A DNA stretch of 16,008 nt from NCBI GenBank assembly GCA_903872005.1, contig CAIQJD010000568.1, forward strand, positions 1-16,008. The letters are read 5' to 3'. Below the pieces are notes generated by a model that did no database searches, was not told the DNA's origin, and was given only the letters and a program-made list of their open reading frames with translations. The DNA comes from an uncultured bacterium (GTDB lineage: Bacteria; Chloroflexota; Anaerolineae; JACIWP01). Shown piece after piece: positions 1 to 6,314 of this stretch (its first letter is position 1; each line of letters begins with the position of its first letter). The translations under genes were made by a program, and so were the position numbers.

Positions 1-845
1 AGATCGCCGGCAAGATCGCCGCCGGCCGGGGCCGCATCCGGGTCGTGCTGATCGCCGGCCCATCATCCGCCGGCAAAACCACCTTCTCCAAGCGTCTGGC
101 CGTCCAACTCCTCTCCGCCGGCATTCGGCCCATCGCCATTGGACTGGACGACTACTTCGTGGACCGAGCCCGGACACCCAGAGACGAGAATGGGACGCCG
201 GACTTCGAGGCCCTCGAAGCCGTAGATACGGAACTGTTCAACCAGCACTTGCTGCAGCTCCTCGCCGGCCAGGAAGTGCAGCTCCCCAGCTACAACTTCC
301 AGGCCGGCCAACGCGAAGCCGGCCGGCGCATCGCCATCTCGGCCGACCACGTCATCTTGATCGAGGGGATTCACGGACTGAACCCCAAACTGACCCTGGC
401 GCTCCCTGGCGAAAGCATCCATCGCATCTACATCTCAGCCCTCACCCAACTGAACCTGGACAACCACAATCGGATTCCCACCACCGACACCCGGCTGATC
501 CGGCGCATCGTGCGCGATGCCGCTTTTCGCGGCTACCCGGCCCTCAATACCATCATGCGCTGGGAATCGGTGCAGCGTGGCGAGAATCGCAACATCTATC
601 CGTATCAGGATAACGCGGACGACCGCTTCAACTCAGCGCTGCTCTACGAGCTGGCGATCCTCAAGCCGCTGGTCGAGCCGTTGCTGCGCCAAATCGAGCC
701 GTATGCCACCGCAGCCTATTCCGAGGCGCACCGGCTCCTCTCATTTTTAAGCTGGTTCCTGCCCAGCCCGGCAACGTTCATCCCCGACAATTCGCTGCTG
801 CGCGAGTTCATCGGAGGCTCCAGCCTGGCCGATTTTCGCTATTGA
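1..845 (+). CDS. Uridine kinase domain of a nucleoside kinase (3' part, cut by left edge)
   Basis: The protein should phosphorylate uridine/cytidine (or a related nucleoside) with ATP or GTP in the cytoplasm, as part of pyrimidine salvage. The reading frame (codons from base 3) is open to the left edge. The GTG at 45 lies inside the conserved stretch before the P-loop, so it is probably not the true start. A Walker A motif GPSSAGKTT starts four codons after that GTG. A DDYF motif and a later RDAAFRG segment are typical of the uridine kinase/phosphoribulokinase family. About 280 codons are visible. The closest known architecture is a roughly 550-residue protein with an N-terminal TGS/threonyl-tRNA-synthetase-like region before the kinase, so about half the gene is probably missing. 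The stop is at 843-845, and 40 bases separate it from the next start, so co-transcription is possible. The family assignment is firm; the exact substrate is not. Confidence 0.85.
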   Translation, partial: IAGKIAAGRGRIRVVLIAGPSSAGKTTFSKRLAVQLLSAGIRPIAIGLDDYFVDRARTPRDENGTPDFEALEAVDTELFNQHLLQLLAGQEVQLPSYNFQAGQREAGRRIAISADHVILIEGIHGLNPKLTLALPGESIHRIYISALTQLNLDNHNRIPTTDTRLIRRIVRDAAFRGYPALNTIMRWESVQRGENRNIYPYQDNADDRFNSALLYELAILKPLVEPLLRQIEPYATAAYSEAHRLLSFLSWFLPSPATFIPDNSLLREFIGGSSLADFRY

Positions 846-885
846 TTTGCCCACACATCTCCGTGGGATCAGTTTGGGAGGAAGC

Positions 886-1983
886 ATGAACTTACATGAA
901 GAACGCCAGGAGAAACTGGCTCGCCTGCGCCGGCTCATGGCGGAAGCCGGCCTGGGCGCCCTCTGGCTGCGCCGCATGAGCAGCTTCGCCTGGCTCACGG
1001 CCGGCGCAACGGACTACGTCAACATCGCGGATGAGCATGGCATCGCTTCCATCATCGTGACTCCCGACGCGACGCACATCTTCACCAACAACATCGAAGC
1101 GCCGCGCCTGATGGCCGAAGAGGGCTTGAACGATGCCGGCCTGGAATGGCACGTCTCCCCCTGGCACGAGGGCGCTGATCCGCTGTCCATCGCGCCGGCC
1201 GGCAGCGGCATCGGGACGGACGAAGCCTTCCCTGGCGCGCAGAACATGGCCGCCGCCATCTCTTGCCTCCGCAGCCAGCTCCTCCCACCGGAGACCGAGC
1301 GCATGCGTGACACAGGCCGGCGTTGCGGCCTGGCGCTGAGCGCCGCCATGCCGCAGGTCGTGCCCGGCATGACGGAGCTGCAAATCGCCGGCATTCTGGC
1401 CCGCGAAGCCTACGCCCAGGGCATCGTGCCCCTGGTGAACCTGGTCGCAGTGGACGAACGCGTCAGCCAATTCCGTCACCCCATCCCCACCAACAAGAAG
1501 ATGCAGCGCTATGCCATGGTCGTGCTGAGCGGCCGGCGCCACGGACTGATCGCTTCGCTGACCCGACTGGTGCATTTCGGCCCGCTCCCCAAAGAGCTGC
1601 GCCAGCGCGCCGAAGCGGTGGCGCGTGTGGACGCCGCGTTGATCGCCGCGACGCGCCCCGGCCGGCGCCTGTCCGACATCTTCCAAATTGGCGTCGAGGC
1701 GTATGCCGCGGCCGGCTACCGCAAAGAATGGATCCACCACCACCAGGGCGGGACATCTGGATATGAGGGGCGCGAAGAAAAAGGCCGGCCGGCAGCCACG
1801 GGCACCGTCTTCGAGGGCCAGGCGTATGCCTGGAACCCTTCTATTGCCGGCACAAAATCCGAAGACACGGTCATCGTCGAAGCCGCCGAGAACGAGGTGA
1901 TCACATTCACGCCCAATCTGCCCAATCTGACCGTGCGTGTCCAGGATCAACTCCTGGTACGGCCGGCGGTCTGGGAACGCTAA
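886..1983 (+). CDS. M24-family (pita-bread fold) Xaa-Pro peptidase homologue with degenerate metal site
   Basis: This 365-residue protein has the creatinase/aminopeptidase P layout: an N-terminal creatinase-like domain (about 1-130) and a C-terminal pita-bread domain (about 135-365). The start at 886 is chosen because GGGAGG sits just upstream; an in-frame ATG-less extension to 847 has no ribosome site. Family landmarks are FRHP (196-199), the HHHQGG segment (284-289, the position of the usual metal-binding His) and SEDT (325-328, the position of the last metal-binding Glu). In metal-dependent members the first two ligands are Asp. Here the corresponding stretch reads VVLSGRRHGLIASLTR, with Ser at both places, and the usual TxEP Glu aligns with WNP (316-318). 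Creatinase shows that the fold can work without metal, so this may be a non-metal hydrolase or a binding protein rather than a peptidase. No metabolic partner is evident; the upstream uridine kinase gives no clear hint. Confidence 0.8.
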   Translation: MNLHEERQEKLARLRRLMAEAGLGALWLRRMSSFAWLTAGATDYVNIADEHGIASIIVTPDATHIFTNNIEAPRLMAEEGLNDAGLEWHVSPWHEGADPLSIAPAGSGIGTDEAFPGAQNMAAAISCLRSQLLPPETERMRDTGRRCGLALSAAMPQVVPGMTELQIAGILAREAYAQGIVPLVNLVAVDERVSQFRHPIPTNKKMQRYAMVVLSGRRHGLIASLTRLVHFGPLPKELRQRAEAVARVDAALIAATRPGRRLSDIFQIGVEAYAAAGYRKEWIHHHQGGTSGYEGREEKGRPAATGTVFEGQAYAWNPSIAGTKSEDTVIVEAAENEVITFTPNLPNLTVRVQDQLLVRPAVWER

Positions 1984-2039
1984 CGCCGGCCACGCGATAG
2001 CCAGGCTCATAGCCTTGCGAAAATGCCGCCGGCGTGAAA

Positions 2040-2067
2040 TTGACAAAGGGCCAAAAATCGCTAGAAT
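2040..2067 (+). promoter_or_regulatory. Sigma-70-type promoter for the 65-residue zinc-finger gene
   Basis: A perfect -35 TTGACA (2040-2045) is followed after 16 bases by TAGAAT (2062-2067). The predicted transcript start is near 2074, about 85 bases before the ATG at 2160. Confidence 0.75.
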
Positions 2068-2078
2068 ATGAGAGGTAG

Positions 2079-2101
2079 AGTGCCTGCATCGTGCAGGCGC
2101 T
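2079..2101 (+). promoter_or_regulatory. Hairpin at the 5' end of the leader RNA
   Basis: AGTGCCTGCA and TGCAGGCGCT can pair as a 10-bp stem (one G-T wobble) closing a TCG triloop. It begins a few bases after the predicted transcript start and about 60 bases before the ATG, so it does not cover the ribosome site. It may stabilise the short mRNA 5' end or act in regulation. There is no uridine run of terminator quality after it. Confidence 0.5.
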
Positions 2102-2159
2102 TTCATTGTCAAAAAGATAACTCGCCAGTGCGCGATACCACTTGTTGGAGGATGATGTT

Positions 2160-2357
2160 ATGGCTCAGGCAACAAAGATGGGTGCGGATGCCGCTACCCG
2201 TGATGCGCGACGTGCAACGCCCTCAGGGCATCTGTGCGCGAAGTGTGGTCAGCCCATCACCGTGGGCGATCTTCTGATGGTGCAGTCCCTTTCCATGGAT
2301 GAGCGCGGACGCGGTCGCAAGACCAAGACACCGTTCCATCGTAGCTGCTACTCTTAA
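2160..2357 (+). CDS. Small zinc-finger-like protein, 65 residues, function unknown
   Basis: I do not recognise a named family. The ATG at 2160 is preceded by TTGGAGGATGATGTT, giving GGAGG at good spacing; an in-frame TTG at 2142 would lie upstream of that site. The protein has a polar Ala/Arg-rich N terminus (1-26), then CAKC (about 28-31) and HRSC at the extreme C terminus, separated by about 30 residues including an Arg/Lys-rich stretch. The C-x2-C...H-x2-C arrangement would suit one zinc ion in a treble-clef or half-LIM-like knuckle, and the basic loop suggests contact with nucleic acid or ribosome. The gene is a complete single transcription unit with its own strong promoter, leader hairpin and terminator, which argues that it is real and well expressed. 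Its role cannot be stated. Confidence 0.75.
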   Translation: MAQATKMGADAATRDARRATPSGHLCAKCGQPITVGDLLMVQSLSMDERGRGRKTKTPFHRSCYS

Positions 2358-2377
2358 GCGGTACCGCGCGATATCTC

Positions 2378-2408
2378 ACGGGGATGGCAATGACGCCATC
2401 CCCGTTTT
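2378..2408 (+). terminator. Intrinsic terminator after the 65-residue gene
   Basis: A perfect 11-bp stem, ACGGGGATGGC with GCCATCCCCGT, closes a 6-base loop and runs straight into TTTT (2405-2408). It lies 20 bases after the stop codon. The minus-strand complement has no T run, so it appears to be directional. Confidence 0.92.
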
Positions 2409-2417
2409 ATGTTTCTC

Positions 2418-3635
2418 TTACCACAACAGCGCGCCGGCGATTGAAACAATGGACTCGCCCCGCGCATCCGCCAGACATTGCTGATAGCCAGTCGTCTGGC
2501 CGGCCGCCGGCTCCAGCGCCCGCAAGAGCAGATAGATCGGCGGCGCGCCGCACACATTGCGGCGATTCCCTTCCACTCGCATGAGCCGCAGGAAGTCGCC
2601 GGCATCCCCACGCCGCACCGCGCCCAATAGCGCCTCGTCCGCGCCGGCGCAGCGCCCTCGCCCGAAGAAGTCCACGGCGGCCCCATCAAAGGCCGGCCCC
2701 AAATGCGCCAGATCGGCCGCCGCGACATACAGGACGCGCCGGCCGCCCCGCGCCAGCCCGCGCAATCCCGCTACCGCCGCGCCCAGGATCTCGTCTTCCC
2801 CCGCATCTCTCTCGTCGCGACTGAAAAGCTCGAAAGGGCCGCACAAAACCGGCAGCATACGCACATCGCGCCCGGCTGTATAGCGCAGCCACACGGCCGC
2901 CAGCTCTACGGAATGTTCCAATGCGTGATGGTATTCCTCGACAAACGCCGTCGCGCCGATTGCTTCGGCCAACGTCTCGACGGCCTCGCCATCGGTCGGC
3001 AAAACGCCCCACGGCGTCAGGTAATCCTGACGCGTCAACGTGAGCGCGCCGGCCGTCCCACGATGATCCGTTCCCAACAACACCACCAAATCGGCCTGCG
3101 CCACGGCCGGCTGCGCCGCCTTCCACACGCCGGCATAGATCGCGCCGCCGCGCGCGAAATCAATATGCGGCGAGACCACACCACGCAGCATTTCAGCCGG
3201 CTGCAACAGCGGCGCGCCGATCCCCGCATCCGCCCAGCACGCATCCAGCAGAACGCCGGCGGGTTCCGCATCCGCCGGATAGCTGATGCCAGCCGAAACG
3301 GACGGCCGCGCCGGCGCTTGGCGATAGCGCTCCAACGCCTGAGACAACGCGGCGGCGCGCGCCCCATTCTCAAACAAGAGCGCCCGATCCATCTGTTCAA
3401 TGATGTGCGCCAACGTGTCGCTGGACAGACGCACGCCGGCCCGCACCAAAAGCGCTGCCCGCAACGCATCCAGATCGCGCGTCCCGTCGCACAACGCCGG
3501 CAACAGACCCAGGGTCGGCGGCAACTGGATCGCCGCATCGGCAAGGCCCAGAGCCTCGGCCAGAATCAGCGCCGGCCGCCCATCGCGTTGCCCCTGTTGG
3601 GCGCGCACCGGCCCCAGCTTCGGGAACAAGAGCAC
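2418..3635 (-). CDS. Memo-family protein (AmmeMemoRadiSam system protein B-like) with extra N-terminal domain
   Basis: The C-terminal part (about 110-405) is a Memo1-like domain, a fold related to class III extradiol dioxygenases. The putative metal ligands of the family are in place: H157 in SPHIDF, H191 in GTDHRG and C362 in NVCGAP. Further conserved His residues are H241 (LEHS) and H311 (DLAH). Residues 1-105 form an extra helical region resembling a small winged-helix or PqqD-like domain, absent from human MEMO1 and seen in some bacterial homologues. The start is a GTG at 3635 preceded by AGGAGGAAGTC, which overlaps the stop of the upstream PLP-enzyme gene, so the two are co-transcribed. 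Proteins of this kind often accompany an AMMECR1-like protein and a radical SAM protein; neither is in this window. The biochemical role of bacterial members is not settled. Family assignment is confident, function is not. Confidence 0.85.
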   Translation of the reverse strand: MLLFPKLGPVRAQQGQRDGRPALILAEALGLADAAIQLPPTLGLLPALCDGTRDLDALRAALLVRAGVRLSSDTLAHIIEQMDRALLFENGARAAALSQALERYRQAPARPSVSAGISYPADAEPAGVLLDACWADAGIGAPLLQPAEMLRGVVSPHIDFARGGAIYAGVWKAAQPAVAQADLVVLLGTDHRGTAGALTLTRQDYLTPWGVLPTDGEAVETLAEAIGATAFVEEYHHALEHSVELAAVWLRYTAGRDVRMLPVLCGPFELFSRDERDAGEDEILGAAVAGLRGLARGGRRVLYVAAADLAHLGPAFDGAAVDFFGRGRCAGADEALLGAVRRGDAGDFLRLMRVEGNRRNVCGAPPIYLLLRALEPAAGQTTGYQQCLADARGESIVSIAGALLW

Positions 3636-3644
3636 GACTTCCTC

Positions 3645-4640
3645 CTACAGCGTAGCCTGCCGCAGCTCCGTGGCATAGGCGAAAAGCGCCGCAATGTCGC
3701 CCGTATGCCAGAACAAGACGCGCTCCGCCGGCCCAATCTCACCACGCCGAATCATGTCAAACATGCCGGCCAGGGCACGGCCGGTATAGACCGGCCCAAC
3801 CAGGATACCCTCCGTGCGGGCCAACAGCCGCACCGCCTCGCGCTCTGCCGCTCCGACCACCGCGTAGCCGGCCCCCAAATAGCGGTCATCGGCCTGCACC
3901 CGGCGCAAGTCCACCGCCACGACTTGGCCCAGCAGGTTCAGCGTAGCCGGGACCAGCGCCTCGACCCGCTCTTTCAACTCGGCCGCGCTCTCGCCGATGC
4001 TGATGGCCGTAATCTGGCCGGCATACCCGAACAACGCCGCGCCGGCCAACATCCCGCTCTGCGTGCCGGCCGAGCTGCTGGCGATGACGATGCGGTCGAA
4101 GGCCACGTGCTGCGCGGCGCACTGCGTCATCACTTCCTGCATCGCCGCTACGTAACCCAGCGCCCCGATTGGCGATGAGCCGCCTAACGGGATGACATAG
4201 GGGCGCCGGCCGGCCTTACGCTGCTCCTCGGCAATGGCCTCGATGCGTCCCGGCAGGTCCCACCACGTCACGTCGCCCATCCAACGCACGGTCGCGCCCA
4301 ACAGATCATCGAGCAACAGGTTGCCATTCACGGTAGCCGGCGCTTCACCGGTCAGTGCCAGGATTACCGGCAACCCCATCTTCGCGGCCGCGGCCGCCGT
4401 CTGCCGGCAATGGTTAGATTGCGGCCCGCCGGTCGTGATGAGGACGTCCGCGCCACGCTGTTGCGCGTCGCCCAACAGGAACTCCAGTTTGCGCGCCTTA
4501 TTGCCGCCGGTCGCCAGGCCGGTCTGGTCATCGCGCTTGATCCACAGTTCCGGGCCGGCCAGCAGCCGGCTCAGACGCGTCAGCGGTTCCAAAGGTGTAG
4601 GAAGGTGAGCCAGATGGACTCGGGGGAAACGATCTAACAT
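3645..4640 (-). CDS. D-cysteine desulfhydrase / ACC deaminase-family PLP enzyme
   Basis: This 331-residue cytoplasmic enzyme belongs to fold-type II PLP proteins. It probably degrades D-cysteine to pyruvate, sulphide and ammonia, or acts on a related D-amino acid or aminocyclopropane carboxylate. The Schiff-base lysine is K48 in GGNKARKLEF, and QSNHCRQTAA (74-83) carries the conserved Ser75 next to the cofactor. The QSNH-x-RQTAA form resembles DcyD-type enzymes more than classical ACC deaminases. The C terminus has HTGDIAALFAY, where many relatives have HTGG. I chose the ATG at 4640 over the in-frame ATG at 4649 because the GGAGGAGG ribosome site abuts 4649 with no spacer but lies about 9-10 bases from 4640, and relatives begin at this point. 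An extended -10 promoter lies about 50 bases upstream. The Memo-like gene follows 9 bases after the stop. Substrate preference is uncertain. Confidence 0.87.
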   Translation of the reverse strand: MLDRFPRVHLAHLPTPLEPLTRLSRLLAGPELWIKRDDQTGLATGGNKARKLEFLLGDAQQRGADVLITTGGPQSNHCRQTAAAAAKMGLPVILALTGEAPATVNGNLLLDDLLGATVRWMGDVTWWDLPGRIEAIAEEQRKAGRRPYVIPLGGSSPIGALGYVAAMQEVMTQCAAQHVAFDRIVIASSSAGTQSGMLAGAALFGYAGQITAISIGESAAELKERVEALVPATLNLLGQVVAVDLRRVQADDRYLGAGYAVVGAAEREAVRLLARTEGILVGPVYTGRALAGMFDMIRRGEIGPAERVLFWHTGDIAALFAYATELRQATL

Positions 4641-4648
4641 GGAGAGCA

Positions 4649-4658
4649 TCCTCCTCCC
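4649..4658 (-). promoter_or_regulatory. Ribosome binding site that decides the PLP-enzyme start
   Basis: On the minus strand GGGAGGAGG precedes ATGCTCTCCATG. Spacing favours the second ATG (4640), adding no residues before MLDRFP. Confidence 0.6.
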
Positions 4659-4690
4659 AGCGTTTGCAGCGCAGGACCGCGCCGCCGACC

Positions 4691-4699
4691 ATTATACCA
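4691..4699 (-). promoter_or_regulatory. Extended -10 promoter for the PLP-enzyme/Memo operon
   Basis: The minus strand reads TGGTATAAT, a consensus TATAAT with the TGn extension. The -35 region is poor, as is common for extended -10 promoters. The ATG at 4640 lies about 50 bases downstream. Confidence 0.65.
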
Positions 4700-4717
4700 C
4701 ACCGGCCGGAAAACGAA

Positions 4718-4746
4718 GAGAGCCGGGGTCCCGTTCCCCGGCTCTC
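4718..4746 (-). terminator. Strong GC-rich hairpin, terminator-like on the minus strand
   Basis: GAGAGCCGGGG and CCCCGGCTCTC form a perfect 11-bp stem with a 7-base loop. Read on the minus strand it is followed by TTCGTTTTCC, a weak uridine tract; on the plus strand there is none. It lies just upstream of the minus-strand promoter, so it may insulate that promoter from read-through. An alternative is a protein-binding inverted repeat. Confidence 0.5.
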
Positions 4747-4954
4747 ATACAAGGAGGAGAGAAAAAGAAGAGACTCGCAGCGCCTGCCCCCGGCTCCGCA
4801 GCAATCACTTCATTTCGAGTACAGTATAACTCATCCACGCCTGCGCGCCTTGACGCCTCCCCGCCTTTTGCCCTACGCAAAGATGACGCGCGCCACACAG
4901 AAGTCGTGCGTCTACTACTGAGTTCGTACCATTAAGAACAAATATCCAGAACGC

Positions 4955-4983
4955 TTGACATCCCTCTAGCATAGACATATAAT
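4955..4983 (+). promoter_or_regulatory. Consensus sigma-70 promoter of the respiratory operon
   Basis: TTGACA (4955-4960), a 17-base spacer and TATAAT (4978-4983): 12 of 12 consensus positions with ideal spacing. The predicted start is near 4990, giving a leader of about 125 bases before the Rieske gene. Confidence 0.9.
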
Positions 4984-5025
4984 TGCAGTAATCTTGTCAA
5001 CAAAGTGCGTGGAGCCGGCGGACAC

Positions 5026-5072
5026 GGGGATTGCGTCGCGCTGGCGAATGGCATGCGAAGCGCGGTTGCCCC
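5026..5072 (+). promoter_or_regulatory. Possible structured leader of the respiratory operon
   Basis: Within the leader, CGCGCT (5037-5042) can pair with AGCGCG (5059-5064), and GGGG (5026-5029) with CCCC (5069-5072), making an interrupted stem-loop about 45 bases upstream of the ATG. It does not match a riboswitch I recognise. Confidence 0.25.
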
Positions 5073-5115
5073 CGCGTAGTCTCTAGCCCCAATTTGGTCA
5101 TGACGATGGAGTGGA

Positions 5116-5595
5116 ATGATGAGTGAACTTGCCCAGGGCGTGCAGACACAGGACACGAAGCCGCCGATGTCACGGCGCGGCTTCCTCTACGCTTTGGTGG
5201 GGTTCTCGGCGCTCGCGACCGCCGGCGGCGTGCTGACCCCCATCATCTCCTACCTGTGGCCCCCCAAAAAAGCTGCCGGCGCCAAAGGCGAGCGCGTGGC
5301 AGTAGCGTCAGCGGCAGACTTGCCGGTCGGCAAAGGCGCCGTCTACTCAGTGGCTAACAAGCCTGTCCTGGTGGTCAACACAGGGGAGGGCTTGAAGGCA
5401 GTGTCTGCGGTATGTACTCACCTCGGCTGCATCGTTTTCTGGGATGCCGAGAAGAAGGCGATTCGCTGCCCGTGTCACGAAGCCTATTTCACGTTGACCG
5501 GCGCAGTGATTTCCGGCCCGCCGCCGAAACCGCTGGACACCTATCAGGTCCAGATTGAAGGCGAGAAGATCTATGTAGAAGGAGGAAAAGCCTGA
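5116..5595 (+). CDS. Rieske 2Fe-2S subunit of a menaquinol:cytochrome c oxidoreductase
   Basis: This iron-sulphur subunit takes the first electron from quinol at the Qo site. The 159-residue protein has a short cytoplasmic N terminus, a twin-arginine SRRGF (19-23), one membrane anchor (about 24-48) and a soluble Rieske domain outside the membrane. Cluster ligands are in CTHLGC (100-105) and CPCH (118-121). The box II sequence continues EAYF, where high-potential Rieske proteins have GSxY: the Ser and Tyr that hydrogen-bond the cluster are Ala and Phe here. Two ATGs are adjacent, 5116 and 5119; the GGAG at 5108-5111 is 7 bases from the second, which may be the real start. The stop codon overlaps the ATG of the cytochrome b gene by one base, so translation is probably coupled. 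It is the first gene of a four-gene operon under the 4955 promoter. Confidence 0.93.
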   Translation: MMSELAQGVQTQDTKPPMSRRGFLYALVGFSALATAGGVLTPIISYLWPPKKAAGAKGERVAVASAADLPVGKGAVYSVANKPVLVVNTGEGLKAVSAVCTHLGCIVFWDAEKKAIRCPCHEAYFTLTGAVISGPPPKPLDTYQVQIEGEKIYVEGGKA

Positions 5596-6272
5596 TGGAG
5601 CAACAGCGTCGCGGCAGTTGGTGGACGCGCCTGGGCGATTGGTTCGACGAACGATTTGATGTACGCATCCCCCTTGAGGGCTTCCTGAAGAAGCCGGTGC
5701 CCAAACATGCCATCCGCTGGTATTTCTGCCTGGGCGGCATCACGTTCTTCCTCTTCGTCGTACAAGGCATTACCGGCATCTTGCTCTCTCTGTACTACAA
5801 GCCCACGCCGGAGGGCGCCTACGACAGTATCCTCTTCATCATGAACAATGTGCGTTTTGGCTGGCTGATTCGCAGCATCCATTCGTGGTCGGCTACGCTG
5901 ATGATTGCGGCATGTATCTTGCACATGCTGCGCGTATATATCACCGGCGCCTACAAACGACCGCGTGAGATGAACTGGGTGGCCGGCGTCTGCTTGCTCC
6001 TCGGCACCCTGGTCTTCGGGTTCACCGGATACCTGTTGCCCTGGGATCAAAAGGCGTTCTGGGGATCAACGGTGGGCAGTCAGATCGTGGGATCGGTGCC
6101 TCTGGTCGGCGACTGGCTACTGGGCCTGCTGCGCGGCGGGCCAGACATCACCGGCCTGACGCTGACCCGGTTCTACGGATTGCACATGCTCGTTATGCCG
6201 CTCGTCGTGATCATCTTCCTGGGCGTCCATTTCATCATCATTCGTCGTCAGGGCATCTCCGGGCCACTGTAA
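5595..6272 (+). CDS. Cytochrome b6-type subunit of the bc complex
   Basis: This 225-residue integral membrane protein carries two b haems across the membrane between the Qo and Qi sides. It has four membrane segments (about 43-67, 96-116, 130-148, 193-216). Haem ligands are H96 and H110 in helix B and H197 and H212 in helix D. The 14- and 15-residue spacings are those of cytochrome b6, not of mitochondrial-type cytochrome b. C45 in WYFCLGG is at the position of the Cys that binds haem ci covalently in b6f and Firmicute complexes. The split layout, with the C-terminal helices encoded by the next gene, also matches the b6f type. The start overlaps the Rieske stop (TGATG) and is served by GGAGGAAAAG. 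Confidence 0.95.
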   Translation: MEQQRRGSWWTRLGDWFDERFDVRIPLEGFLKKPVPKHAIRWYFCLGGITFFLFVVQGITGILLSLYYKPTPEGAYDSILFIMNNVRFGWLIRSIHSWSATLMIAACILHMLRVYITGAYKRPREMNWVAGVCLLLGTLVFGFTGYLLPWDQKAFWGSTVGSQIVGSVPLVGDWLLGLLRGGPDITGLTLTRFYGLHMLVMPLVVIIFLGVHFIIIRRQGISGPL

Positions 6273-6314
6273 TCTGCGGCTATATGCCCCGTGCGTGAGG
6301 AGGCGCGGCGCGCT

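Larger units (their letters stand above)
4650..5115. other. Divergent intergenic region (about 466 bases) between the PLP-enzyme and Rieske genes
   Basis: No convincing gene is seen here; open frames such as 4639-4935 lack family features and a ribosome site. It holds the minus-strand promoter at 4691-4699, a strong hairpin at 4718-4746, a purine tract with AGGAGG at 4751-4757 that precedes no ORF start, a near-palindrome GAGTACAGTATAACTC around 4818-4833, the consensus promoter at 4955-4983 and the roughly 125-base leader of the respiratory operon. Confidence 0.6.

Noticed and set aside
1983..2035. Possible terminator formed by ACGCCGGC and GCCGGCGT after the M24 gene
   Set aside because: The arms are 37 bases apart and are just two copies of the over-abundant GCCGGC word; no T run follows.
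892..2112. Long minus-strand open frame of 406 codons opposite the M24 gene
   Set aside because: It is antisense to a gene with clear family motifs, has a His/Gly/Asp-rich composition typical of a shadow frame in GC-rich DNA, and shows no domain.
2703..4178. Plus-strand open frame of 491 codons across the Memo and PLP-enzyme genes
   Set aside because: It spans two real minus-strand genes, is extremely Arg/Gln/His-rich, and has no recognisable motif or ribosome site.
4639..4935. Plus-strand open frame of 98 codons in the divergent intergenic region
   Set aside because: It crosses a strong hairpin and the opposing promoter, has no ribosome site and low-complexity content; the AGGAGG at 4751-4757 is not followed by a start codon in useful distance.
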